Assembly (NCBI GenBank): GCA_946894095.1
Contig: OX335642.1
Span: 7,203,021 to 7,267,020, forward strand
Direction of reading: 5' to 3'
DNA: 64,000 nucleotides
Source of the DNA: Incurvaria masculella
Taxonomy: Eukaryota; Arthropoda; Insecta; Lepidoptera; Incurvariidae
Shown: positions 1 to 12,236 of the stretch, in pieces
Layout of the letters: every line of letters starts with the position of its first letter
Numbering within the stretch: position 1 is the first letter of the stretch
The notes under the pieces: model-generated
What the model was told of the DNA's origin: nothing
Seen by the model: the letters and a program-made list of their open reading frames with translations, nothing else
Database searches by the model: none
Translations under genes and position numbers: made by a program

Positions 1-1350
<1,350 letters not shown>

Positions 1351-1790
1351 TCATGTCAAAATTTGTTTTCATTATATCTTGGGAAACCCAGGTTGTAGAC
1401 CTATCATGCGACCACTCGAAGTAAACGTCCCGACCTGACGGGTAGGTAGATAGGTAGGACGGGACGTTTACTTTGAGTGGTCGCATGATGGGTCTACGAC
1501 CAGTGTTTCCCAAGATATAACGAAAACAAATTTTGACATTCCAGATAGTTAGATAGACGTTTACTTTGAGTATGATGGGTCTACGATCAGCGTATCCCAA
1601 GATATAACAAAAACAAATTTTGACATGACAGGCAGGTAGATCAGGTCGGAACGTTTACTTTGAGTGGTCGCATGATGGGTCTACGACCAGTGTTCCCCAA
1701 GATAAAATGAAAAAATTTTTTGACATAACAGGCAAGTAGATCAGGTCGGGACGTTTATTTCGAGTGGTCGCATGATAGATCACATTAACA
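1351..1790. repeat. Short array of the 100-bp satellite, with one inverted unit
   Basis: Shares the unit of the large array at 57783-61330 (core motifs GAGTGGTCGCATGATGGGTC and TTTTGACATGACAG). The first unit (about 1351-1432) is inverted relative to the next (about 1460-1540), giving a long hairpin with arms near 80 bp and a spacer of about 27 bp. About three further direct, diverged units follow to about 1790. Confidence 0.9.
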
Positions 1791-1845
1791 AAAAATCTTT
1801 TATGACCCACTCATACTCATATCCACTCCAAAATAAACCAGAAAT

Positions 1846-2165
1846 AAAAACCGGCCAAGTGCGAGTCGCACACGAAGGGTTCCGTACCATCGTAAAAAAT
1901 AAAACAAAAAAATCACTTTTTTTGTATGGGAGCCCCCTTTAATTTTAATTATTTTTTAATCTTACCTATTTGTTGTTATAGCGGCAAAATAAATACACAC
2001 TCTGTGAACATTTCAGCTGTCTAACTGTTACGGTTACTGAGATACAGCCCTGTGACAGACGGACAGACGGACGGACGGACGGACGGACGGACGGACGGAC
2101 GGACGGACAGCGGAGGCTTAGTAATAGGGTTCCGTTTTCACCCTTTGGGTACGGAACCCTAAAAA
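1846..2165 (+). repeat. Dispersed repeat B (GGTTCCGTACC family)
   Basis: Begins CGGCCAAGTGCGAGTCGC, followed by GAAGGGTTCCGTACC, a T-rich stretch, a (GACG)n tract at about 2057-2107, and ends GGGTACGGAACCCTAAAAA. Inverted GGTTCCGTACC / GGTACGGAACC blocks are a hallmark. Related copies here are at 12872, 45352, 48237 and 57090. Repeats with these blocks are widespread in lepidopteran non-coding DNA. It is probably a non-autonomous element. Confidence 0.85.
2057..2107. repeat. (GACG)n microsatellite inside repeat B
   Basis: About eleven near-perfect GGAC/GACG tetramers in tandem, an internal feature of the surrounding dispersed repeat. Confidence 0.9.
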
Positions 2166-4740
2166 GGACGCCCGTACAAGGTTAGTTCACCTACACGTGC
2201 GACGCGCGGCATGGCGTCACTTGCCCGCTTATGAACTTTGATAGTTAATTAAATTATCGATTGAAAATGCAATTATTCAATTGTTAAACAGGAAAAAATA
2301 TTATCTGAGTTTACTTATCGATGATACGTTATTTCATGTGTCTTTGTAACTTTCGTATCGTATTTTATGCACCCTTTTACTATCCAACTAGGCATTTTCA
2401 CGACTCAACATCACTCTGCCACTGTCCGCAGACGACTGAGTCGCGTTGGCCCTAAAAAGAAACTTTAAGGGCGAAAGTACTGGTGCCATTAGTCGTGCGC
2501 GTTGACCGGGTCCTTACGAAGTAATATATAAGTCAATGATAGTAGTAGATATGTTTAAAGATGACATAATGATAGGTCTAGATAAATTATGCAAAACGTG
2601 TGGAGCCATTTGGTAGCCACAAGATATGACATAAATATATTGCGAGGTGAACGCTTTGACCTTGTGAGTCATTATCGTATTAGCTGTGGTATTTTAGACG
2701 ACAAAATTATTGCCAAATCTTTTGTGTTTCGAGAGTTGAATTGCTTCTGAATTATTAAAATAGCTCTAGAGATCCGTTCTTATTTATCTCAATGAAAAAG
2801 CTATGATCTAAGATAACCTTCAGCAAAGTGTGAATCAGTAGACCAATGACACGACATTACTAATCGCTGAACCGTACAATGTACGAGAAAAGGAATGTCA
2901 AAAACATTTGTTCATCGCTCAATCAGAAGAGAATTTACGTTAGCGTGTGAACTTATACAAATCAAATAATGTATTCAAATGTACGGTAATCTGAGAATAA
3001 CACATGTCCGTTCAGTTGTTTGCAGCAACTTCTATAAGCACGTAGAGGTGATTTATGACCGTTTTAACTAATCTTAATTAGTTATGCTCTTTGTCGTGTT
3101 AGGTTAGGTTATTTTATGAAGCTAGGTTAGTTACGTTCTTTGTTAACTACGATTAGAATTTGAGAAATCTTTATGTTTGGATTCACAAACATTTTATGAG
3201 TTTTGAATAACATATTTGGTTTCAAATAGGTAACGTGAATGCATAAAAAGTTTATGCAAATCAACTCGGGCGGAATTAAGCCTGCCACCTAAAGCAAGTA
3301 AAGAATGTAGGACAGTAGGAATTACGTGAAATTCGAATCACGGATGACAAATCCCCGACATGAACGAAAAGATATGCAGTGGGAACACTTGCATTATTTT
3401 TATGTTTCGGAACTCAGCGCACAGGAACTTATGGTGATTTATGTAGACTTACTTATACATGGTGAAAGCATAGATAGTTTATTTTTCATGTGGGAAGACG
3501 CATGACCTATATGCTCAAGGAAGATGTGATGGACCACTATCGTGACATCAGCTATCCAGGTCAAGTTATAGAAAAAAAAATCCATACAGCAATGTTTCTT
3601 TAGTGAGAAGCGTGAATCTTCTTTGTCCCCATCGACAAAAGCTTTCTATTACTCGAGCCGTGGGCACAGAATACGTTCAGTGGGCCGGGTCAAAGAATTG
3701 ACAAATAACAAGCCTCGCACAACAGACAACACACAAAGGTCACTCGAGCGACCAGTCAAAGAGTTGTAATCCTCAGAAGACAAGCCATTAACCAAACTGT
3801 CGAAGGTAATTAATCAAGCGCGCAATTAGCGGGACGACTGGCTTATTAAAGGAAAATTTATCGCCTTTATACGACAGTTGGGCTGCTTTTCTCTTTTAGA
3901 AAAACGTCTACTAGCTTCTTATGATTCCCGCTGTGTGTCCGTCAGTTCATCATAGTTCAGTGGCGTTGATACTTAATTGGTTTTTAGGTTTTAGACTTTT
4001 GGAACTAAGCTAATAATATTAATAATACTTACGTGACGTTAGTCAAGGATTCATCTGTGGTCGAGGTAGAGGAGGAGATAACGGGTCATTTTAAGAACAA
4101 ATGCTTAAAGGAAATCATATACATTGCTTTTTCATGGAATGTTCAATTATAGTAGGTCCCTACTATAAAAGCGTCACTGAAGGGGACGAGAGGGGGGACG
4201 GGGGTTTCATAATAAGCACTTATTTGCAAACATGATTTACGGAAAAACTTTACATGTAACCTTTTTTGGTTTAGATTAATAAAAATTGGTCCATGCCATT
4301 ACAATTCAATCCTTAATTTGGTTCTTAAATGTTTAAACCGTAATAACTCCTGTAACATATGTTATAGGGCATATTTTTTTATTTAATTATATAAATTATT
4401 CTATGCTCTAGTCCGATACGCTAGATTTTTTTAATATATTTTGGCTTAATAATAATCTCCGTGCCTATGTCTATTCCCAAGGTCCAGACTCTCTCTTTCC
4501 AAATCCAAATTAGTACAGCTTTTTTAGGCGTGAAAACGTTACAGACAGACAGAGTTACTTTCGCATTTATAATATTAGTATGGAAGCATGGATAGAACTT
4601 AGATGAAAAAGGAATGGATAGGGGACTAAAAAAATGTTACGGTCCGTCAAATATAAGCTCAGTCAGCTCATATGCTCTCAGTCGGTGTCAAACGTCAATC
4701 CATGCGCGTCAGTTGGGCAAGATTTCAAAATATCAACAAA
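2166..4740. other. Intronic sequence, nothing recognised
   Basis: AT-rich DNA without credible coding segments or recognised repeats. It includes one short TTAGG-like stretch near 3099-3110 that is too short to be telomeric. Confidence 0.5.
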
Positions 4741-4825
4741 ATGCCTTCAAAATGTCTTGTGTGGTTGACAAATGTCGAAATAACACTAATAATCACAACA
4801 AGAGCAATGGAATCACATTCCATGT
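4741..4825 (+). CDS. First exon of a THAP-domain protein, probably frameshifted fossil
   Basis: From ATG 4752 the frame reads MSCVVDKCRNN and ends GITFH. This fits the start of a THAP zinc finger (C-x4-C followed later by an aromatic-His pair before the usual Phe-Pro). A strong donor GTAAGTAC follows at 4826. An upstream ATG at 4741 reads MPSKC, the more typical THAP start, but is out of frame by 5 bp, consistent with a small insertion near 4756-4760. THAP domains occur in P-element-like transposases and in domesticated DNA-binding proteins. I found no convincing second exon downstream. The orientation is opposite to otd. Confidence 0.55.
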
Positions 4826-6037
4826 GTAAGTACAAGCATATTCAGTATATTTTTAGTTTAGTTGACCTGAAACCTTTTATGTGTTGTAAAGGCGCAAACA
4901 GGGTTGGCACAAGCAAACTTAAATTGTCAGTTCGATTTTTATTTTTGGTTTCATTTCAGTATTATATATTAAACTAAATTTTATTTTAAAAACAAGTAGG
5001 GCTGCCACAAAACAATAGTCTACGTACTGTTTATAATTTTTTATAATGTCGTTTAGGATGTTTGTATAATATGTCTTAGTTCTGAGGCTGTGCTAAAAAG
5101 GTAAATCCTTGAAAATGGTCAAAATTTTACATGTGACAGACAGCTCGTTTCCATAAATATTAAAATTCTCAAGTCGTTTCTTGGCTCAAATGTCCTTTTG
5201 TCATTGAATGAGTATTCATTTCTTCAACCTGCTACATTTAATCATAGACTTATCACGACTTACTTAATCATCTTCTTAGGGCTATTATCGAAAAATTTGT
5301 AAATGTAAAACTTTATCATATACATAAAACCAATCCGGGGATTAAAGCCGCGACAAAGGGACAAAAGCGTAATAAACTCAACCTATTTGAAGGAAATTAA
5401 AAAAATTGTAAAAAGAAAGAACTTAGTGGTTTATCAAAATACCATCACACATTTACAGCAAACGGCAATAATCATAAACAGGTTTTACATAACACTGTAC
5501 TGACTATTATTTGGACTATTTTTTAGCATCTAAAACGCATTGAACGAAATTTTTAAATGCATAAAATGCAAACATGGACAATTCAAGAATAATCAATGTT
5601 ATTAGTTTTGCAACGTTTGACCCAAACTTGCAATACATTAATGACTCCCTCTTTGTGTTTATTTTATTTTATGATTTAAATATTTACAAATTGTGTATAT
5701 TTGACTTTATTAATTTATCCTTAATATCGATGATTTTTACTCAGAAAAACGATGGGTTAAAGAATGAATCCATTCATATTTTTTTCATTTTCCCGCTTGC
5801 AAATTCGCGAAAAGATTTTTTGATGCCTTGTTAACAATACAATCATGGTACTACTTGTTCTGACCACTAGCACTAAATAGGAACCTCTTGTCATCTATGA
5901 GAAACTTTGGATTCTCTGAAAATAGTCATAAAAGAAACGGTAACATTTTTTTTATTTATAGCATGTATAAATTATTGTTTGTATTTTTTTTAATATTATT
6001 ATAAATTAATTAATACAGAAAAAGGAATAAAACACAA
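4826..6037. other. AT-rich sequence, no supported gene
   Basis: A long open stretch (5574-5834) is very AT-rich and lacks recognisable domains. If the THAP exon is real, this would be the start of its intron, but no partner exon was identified. Confidence 0.5.
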
Positions 6038-6165
6038 CTAAAGATTAAAATATTCCTCAATCATCGGCGCAATAGGCAACGTGCCGATGACGGAGGCCGC
6101 GTTCCCCCGCTGAATGGCTAGGCTGATCTTCTGCCTAAGATAACTCGTAGTTCGATTTTGCTGAA
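6038..6165 (-). pseudogene. Possible 3'-terminal exon of an unrecognised gene or element
   Basis: On the minus strand an acceptor-like site (catacag/TTCAGC at 6166/6165) opens a frame that reads TSYLRQKISLAIQRGNAAS and ends TLPIAPMIEEYFNL with a stop at 6038. The amphipathic, GC-richer character contrasts with the flanking AT-rich DNA, so it looks like true protein sequence. I cannot name the family; a transposon-encoded C-terminus is possible. Confidence 0.35.
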
Positions 6166-6220
6166 CTGTATGAATATATGAATAAACTATGAATAGGAAC
6201 CTTAATATTTTAATGTACAA

Positions 6221-6949
6221 TACAATCTATTGTTATTTATTTTTGTAATCATTTTTGGCAACCCTGCCGTTTTCACTTTCATTTTTCATTTAGTTTTGAC
6301 GCGCCATTCTGGTCAAAGGGCTTAGCATGCGCGCATCTTTGATGTGTCATGATGGATTAGGATGAATTTTGCACTATATCTACGACCAGACGTCACAAAT
6401 GTCACCATCCCTTTTTCTCACGCTATAACTAATTCAATTTAAGGAAATTGTTGTCTCATTTCATTCTTCCGCGATTAGATGAATCTATTTGTCACTTTTT
6501 CGCATGATGCATTTCCTTATACCTTTGTCCTGCTCTTTTCCCTTTACGTATTAGAGTATGGTGTGCATGTAAAAGTATAGGTGTGTGAGTTTTTTTAAAA
6601 ATAGGAACGCTTTTGAACTATTATCAGTATGGAGGTACCGTATCCATTCTTTTTCATCTAAGGGATAGAATGGATTTATATAAAGCTTTGGCGTAAATGT
6701 ATGTAAATCCAAGTAAACTGTTACCCGGTAAATAATAATGATTACGAACAACGATCGCTGGCATATGTACAATTTAAAATAATAGCAAACCATACGCCCC
6801 AAAACGTGAGTCTGAAATAGACCATTCACTCCTTCACCATTGAAACGCATCAACCTTTCAAACAACCATTTCTATGGCCCAACAACAAACACGCAAACAA
6901 AAACTGTCACATTACCTCCCAAAAATAGATACGGCCGTCCTTTTCTTTT
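6221..6949. other. Intronic sequence, nothing recognised
   Basis: No credible gene. A GGATTA motif (Otd/Bicoid-type) is present at about 6354-6359; single sites like this occur by chance. Confidence 0.4.
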
Positions 6950-7260
6950 GTAGCTCGCACGCGTGCGAGGGAGAGGGATGAATATATTTCATCGTTATTG
7001 TCACATTGAATAGGGGGCCTAATCCGGTATGACATGGCGGCATTTTTTCGATTTCTTTTTTCTCGTGCGTTCCGATCGATTTTTATCTTCACGGCTGGGC
7101 CTGCGGGCTACCGGGATAAAATAATTCTTGTTTATGACGGCTGCAGCTAAGCCACGGAGGTTTTAATGGTGAAATCGTGTTGAGATCTCGCGACGGTATT
7201 TCGATATGATTAGAATATTTCGGATGCTTTGTTTCGTGACGAGTTTGAGGTCGGTTTTTT
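6950..7260. other. GC-richer single-copy block, candidate regulatory DNA
   Basis: Base composition changes abruptly from AT-rich flanks, no repeat family is recognised, and a TAATCC site (K50 homeodomain type) lies at 7020-7025. No ORF is convincing. Regulatory function is inference only. Confidence 0.25.
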
Positions 7261-8930
7261 ATATTTCTATTAGTTTGAAGTGTTGTCAGCTAGCAGGGCA
7301 GGTGGATTGACGTTTCCTTCGCTAGTATCTATCGGTTCGTAAATTAAAATGTTCCCGTGGACAGATGAAATTGTTACAAGTCTTACGAGATGGAAAGGTG
7401 CGCATCGTAAATGAATCAATTATTTTGCTATCTGCAAAGTTATTACTCTGTGGCGTACGCATATTTGTCAATGGAATTATGACTTAGGCATTGCTTTCTG
7501 CAAAGCTACTTTGTGGCGTAAAAAAGCGATGCTATCCAACGTATTTTGATGTCGTCATGAAGACCCCTTTACTCCATCATTTAATGTCTCTATTTACGGT
7601 GTAAGGACATGAAACTATGCGACTGTACTCGTGACCCATCTAAAATCAGAGAGTCCAAATCATCAACACAAGCGTTGTTTGTTATCGCGGGCGCACCCTC
7701 AGTAAATATCCTAATGACGTGTGAAATATTGGCACGGTCGCAGCTGCGGGCGTGACCTGCGTGGGAGGGCGTGCCAGCGGCGTTCGGGACGTCGAAGTGC
7801 GGTGCGGCCGAGTGCGGTGCGACAGAGTGCGGTGCGACAGAGTGCGCTGCTCAAAATGGGGTCGAGACGCGGCCGGTTGGAGGTTGTTTCTAATGTATGG
7901 GTTTAGATTTTAAAAACCCTTTATCACTCCCCAGACACCTTCACTTGCACTAAATAACTCTTCATGTCTTTGGATTTGTCTGGGGATTCTAAGGTCTGTA
8001 ATGCCTGGTAAGGGAAAATTGGTAACGGGTTGATCAACCCGTGCAAACAATGTTATAGATATTGTTCATAGCTTTTTATGTGGAGGTTCTCGACTCCCCG
8101 ATCGGTTCAAACCAGAATAGGATCGCAACGCCACCACCAAATTATTGGACGTGTCTGGCTAATTCCTCACCAGTGGTGTTGGTGAACTACGAACGACAAT
8201 CACTTTTAGTCGGGTCTTACAACATGTACGGGAATAAATACAGAAATGCAGTGAGATCACTTTTTTTTAAGTGCTGCATTGAACCTACACATCACAAAGC
8301 TGTCTTTATTATAATGTACTCTATTGGCCCATCAGAGGTATTGTCAGGGGCCAGCCACTACTTCTGGTTTATCACATTTACTGGACTAGTAGTCAGGAAT
8401 GATGGAATAAAAAAAAGATAAGACTCCAAATGTAAATAGTATCAAACAAAACATATATTTAATAACATCTAATAGTTTTTAATAACACTGTATTATTATT
8501 AAATTAACGGAATTCTTTCCAGTCGTGGCACGGAAGGCCCCTTCTGTGGAACCCTACAACGCCTACTATTGAGGAGGTGGAATAACAAGTTCCATTTTCA
8601 AACGGCAGCTGCGTATTGGCCGAAACAACGCACTGTATTCGAATTTAACTTTATAATAAGCGCGATGGAGTCTAGTCTATGGCGGCGTTGTTTTTTTCTA
8701 TTTAATTTTGTTCCATTGTTCGAGAAATGAGACTGCACTCTTCGCTTTGTTACATTGTTTATGTAGTTGTAATTGAATGATTTACATTTTGCTCGTATCC
8801 ATTACATCGCATAAGTGCGGAGGTAATAAATCAGAAGAAATATAGTTGCTTCTTTAATATACAAATCAGTAGATACGACTACATTCTGTCCCATGTGTGT
8901 CGAAAACAATAGGAGTATCAATGTTAATGT
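7261..8930. other. Intronic sequence with a GC-rich patch
   Basis: A short imperfect tandem repeat of GTGCGGTGCGACAGA-like units lies at about 7790-7855. A 119-codon open frame (8062-8421) has no recognisable domain and atypical composition, and is treated as chance. Confidence 0.4.
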
Positions 8931-8942
8931 ATAACTAACCGA

Positions 8943-9030
8943 GCGCACGTCTCCGTTTCAGCTCGGGCAAAAATGGTTCTTGTGAAATTTTGTGAGCTGT
9001 TTCGATAATTATATAGAAAAAAACATTTTT
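8943..9030 (+). repeat. Fragment of a dispersed repeat, second copy at ~52005
   Basis: Shares CGTCTCCGTTTCAG, GGGCAAAAATG, a GAAAT-TTGTGAGC block and CGATTAT with 52005-52140 in the same orientation. Confidence 0.6.
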
Positions 9031-9036
9031 TTAGCG

Positions 9037-9066
9037 CTTGTCACAAAACGAAAATTTTGTGACAAG
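9037..9066. repeat. Small perfect inverted repeat
   Basis: GCTTGTCACAAAA is followed after a few bases by TTTTGTGACAAGC, giving 13-bp perfect arms. Confidence 0.8.
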
Positions 9067-9224
9067 CCATAAAGCGTTAGGTATTTAAGACAGTGACAAA
9101 AATACAAGAAATACAGACAATAGGATTTTGTTTTAAGGTGTGCGATGAACATTTATTCAGTTTTAAGCTATCCAAAGACAGACTCGTGAGGTCTACAGCT
9201 AGAAACACAGTTTACTAGAGTGTT

Positions 9225-9420
9225 AGGTGACATGTTATGGATATTGCCATAGGGAATCTCTGTATAGCCGGACGGGTAACCTTACCGCCTATTAGGGGAA
9301 GGGGACCAACAGTTTTACATGGATTCCGAGACATAGAACAGCTCGCATTCGCAACGAAATGCACTTGAACTCGGAAGAGAAAGAAATTTGTGCATGAACG
9401 GGCGGGGATTTATATACAGA
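9225..9420 (-). mobile_element. SINE A fragment (head-side body)
   Basis: Reads as the reverse complement of the SINE A body. It includes ACAGTTTTACATGGATTCCG, AGCTCGCATTCGCAACGAAA and a GGGCGGGGATTTATA segment where the B box would be. Confidence 0.75.
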
Positions 9421-9441
9421 GTGTCAGCGAGGTTTCGGCCC

Positions 9442-9599
9442 ATTTGGAGCAAAAAAGGTAGATAGCATTTTGTTATACGCTTTGAAAAAAAATTCGCCGT
9501 CCCAATACGTTCGGTTCATACCTACAAATTAAAATGTATGGGGGGGCGAATATTTTTAAACCACTCAACAAAATGTAACTAACCTTTTTTGCTCCAAAT
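9442..9599. mobile_element. Small foldback/MITE-like element
   Basis: Terminal arms TTTGGAGCAAAAAAGGT (9443 onward) and ACCTTTTTTGCTCCAAA (to 9599) extend imperfectly to about 32 bp each around a ~95-bp centre. No coding capacity. Confidence 0.75.
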
Positions 9600-10427
9600 A
9601 TGCCAAAGAATACCAGGTTAACGTTTTGACCATACCTTCGTTAACACCCGGTATAGGGATGTAAACGTAATTTATACAATTGGCCATAGTTCGCAAATCC
9701 GCTGGTATGTTTGGTTGGTTTTTCTGACAACCTTTGGTCTCTCAGCACAACAAACATATTATTCTTCCTAATAGCACATATTTAGATCTTGTTCCGTGTT
9801 TGTACATGCTCACGGATAATTCATTTAAACCTGTAATTGGTGTAATAGATATACCTAAGCAATTTGTAAATGTATTTATGTATACTCTATTGGTTTACTT
9901 ATAAAATAAACAAATAATAGAAAAGTGTATTAGTTTATTGGCTTCTCCCTTTCACCCATCAACGGAGCAACGGATAGACGACATTTGTAACATATTGTCA
10001 AAGCGTGAAAAGCGCGGAAAAAACTCTTCCCGGTATTTCCCGGGTACCGCAGCTATTACTTCGCAAACTTTAAAAAACTGACCCAACCCAAACCCGGCCA
10101 CGGAGTAAAAAACACAGCGCGCAGATGTGCACAATATCAATCAAAGCGCAACTAGTTCTGCGGCAGCCCTATCCTGTTAGGGTTGCGCCCCGCTGCTACA
10201 TTACCATGATAATGTCCCATACTGTTTCTATTAGCGCTGTAATCTGTCACAACTTGCCCCACCCCACCGTCCCCTCACCCCCCACCCCGCAACCCCCTCC
10301 CGTTCAATTTGTGTCGCGTTGCGTTTTTGCCTGGGAGGGGCCCGCGTGCAACGGGAACGGGAAAGCGTAAATAAATATTTTGGTTTTCGAAGGTTTGCGT
10401 ACTAATTTGATGTTTCTTACTTGAACG
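9600..10427. other. Intronic sequence with a C-rich tract
   Basis: No gene recognised. A C-rich stretch (about 10255-10305) lies in GC-richer DNA (about 9990-10370) of unknown role. Confidence 0.4.
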
Positions 10428-10712
10428 CAGGCACGTATACAGGGGGGGGGGGATAGTATCCCCCCCCCCGAAACCTAAATGAAAAAAAAACGTAGCCGTG
10501 ACTAAAAAACGTAAAAAAATACTTATATAATGTTTATATAAAATACTTATATATAAATATAAAATACTTATAAGTGTGTGACTAAACTACGGACGGTACT
10601 TCTTTAAGTTATTTAATATTATAGTACAGTGATTACAGCGATTTTTACACAGTTCACATGGTTGTTTCAATGTTTGTCCCCCCCGAACCAAAAGTCTGGA
10701 TACGTGGCTGCT
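10428..10712. mobile_element. Repeat with TIR-like ends and G/C runs
   Basis: The left end GCAGGCACGTATACAG resembles the inverted right end CTGGATACGTGGCTGC. Next to each end lie runs of G or C (10441-10450, 10462-10470, 10679-10684). Probably a non-autonomous element. Confidence 0.55.
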
Positions 10713-11013
10713 AGAACGTAAGGTGTCAACGTTAGAAACACACCTTCACCTCTGTTTATCACATTTTAATCGTTCATCACGGGATTTTTTTTATGAGATA
10801 TAAGTCTAAGTTAATTTGCTTTAATTGTGCTGTTAGATTAGAATTGTGCTGATCGTTTCTTGCCAAATTTCTTGATTCTAGGTTAACGGGAAATACCCTA
10901 TAGTTTATTATATATTTGTCAGTGTCAACATATGCGACATAAATAGCCGTATTTTTTTTATTGTGTTGACTTTGATTTTTTAGATCCAACGGACCGTAGA
11001 CCTCGCCGTAGAC

Positions 11014-11345
11014 CTATGAATTACATATTAATTTTAACCTAACAACTCCACTTAATTTCTCCTCTTTCTCTTTCTGAATTGGATACGTGCATTTCATCAC
11101 GAATGCGAGTTGCTTCATGGTTCGGAATCCTTGTAAAACTTTCGGTCCCCTAGTGGTAGGGTTTAAGCCCGACCGGGTTGGTATTGCATGAAAAGATGGT
11201 GGAACCGGCAATTAAAAATTGTCCGTGTTTTCCATCCAGTTCAATGTAGTCGTGCTCGTAAAGGGAAGATCCTGGCATGGCACCTAATTCCTTCGGGCTA
11301 ATATCATAACGGTAGTTGTCAGAGTTGTATCCATCCATGTCAGAT
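11014..11345 (+). mobile_element. SINE A copy, forward, nearly full body
   Basis: Contains CTCTTTCTCTTTCTGAATTG, ATGGTTCGGAATCC, TTTTCCATCCAGTTCAATGT, GATCCTGGCATGGCACCTAA and the tail CCATCCATGTCAGATTGC. The tRNA-like head is degraded. Confidence 0.85.
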
Positions 11346-11843
11346 TGCAATAATTTTTTTAGTTAATAGCAAATTCATATCATATGCCTCATTAAATGAT
11401 GAGCTGAGAAGGGCTCGGCCCACATGTCTCATTCAATCAGCTTGATATAGCCATTCCGTCCGCCGATCCCGCGCCCCGGGCCATTCCACCAGCCATGGAA
11501 ATCGCGCCATGAAGGGTTAACGCGTCATTAGCATATTGGTGCCAGAGGGGCAGACGTGCAGCCGGGTGCTTCGCCTCTTGCCTTCATTTTTCAGTCTGAA
11601 AATATATGGCGCAGAAAAATCACGGCACTAACACTGAAAAAAAATTTTGTCAACTGTTCTCTGTTTTAGCACTGTTAAAATTCAGTCATTCGTGGTAAAG
11701 TATTCCTTATCACTATAAATGTATTTTGGTCAGTTATTTTACAGTTATTTTTACAGTTTGAAAGGTACCACTTCGTGAAAATAACAGTGATTTTGATACC
11801 GATTTTGAACTGATTTTGAAATCAGAACTGATCGAGCATACAG

Positions 11844-11969
11844 CAGGACGTGTATTCTTGGCATTCAGTCATTGTGGATTCAGTAGAGTTAATAGAAGAA
11901 GAATTTACTTTGACATTACTGTTAACTCTACTGAATCCGCAATGACTGAATGCCAAGAATACACGCCTG
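11844..11969. repeat. Long near-perfect hairpin (48-bp stem, 29-nt loop)
   Basis: Arms 11849-11892 and 11922-11965 are reverse complements at 43 of 44 positions. The exception (T11875/G11939) would be a G-U wobble in plus-strand RNA. The stem extends outward by 4 bp past a single bulged A at 11848. The 29-nt loop is AT-rich. Such a structure could be a hairpin RNA/miRNA-like precursor or the relic of a foldback element. A TA-flanked MITE begins 20 bp to the right. Confidence 0.9.
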
Positions 11970-11989
11970 ATCAGACGTTTTTACAGGTA

Positions 11990-12236
11990 CAGGGGGTCCA
12001 TTCAGGGCAAGAGTGAGTTCGAATTCGTCACTAAATATCAACTCACTTTTTTAAATAGTTAATGTTTCCACACTTTTTTAATATCATTACAGTTAGGTAA
12101 AAATGTGGTCCGTCCGTAAATACGTTCGAAGTATAAATAACGGTTCCGTTATTTAAATAATAATATATTTCCCACCTATTTTTAGGTTAACTCACTCCCG
12201 AACTCGAACTCACTCTAGCTCTGAATGGACCCCCAG
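11990..12236. mobile_element. MITE with TA target duplication (Tc1/mariner-like)
   Basis: Ends are CAGGGGGTCCATTCAG (left) and CTGAATGGACCCCCAG (right), differing at one base when inverted. Similarity continues inward over about 36 bp (AGAGTGAGTTCGA). Both ends are flanked by TA (11988-11989 and 12237-12238). It is 247 bp with no ORF. The TA duplication suggests mobilisation by a Tc1/mariner-class transposase. Confidence 0.85.

Noticed and set aside
8062..8421. 119-codon open frame
   Set aside because: No domain, signal or repeat support; composition looks like ordinary non-coding DNA and no splice context is evident.
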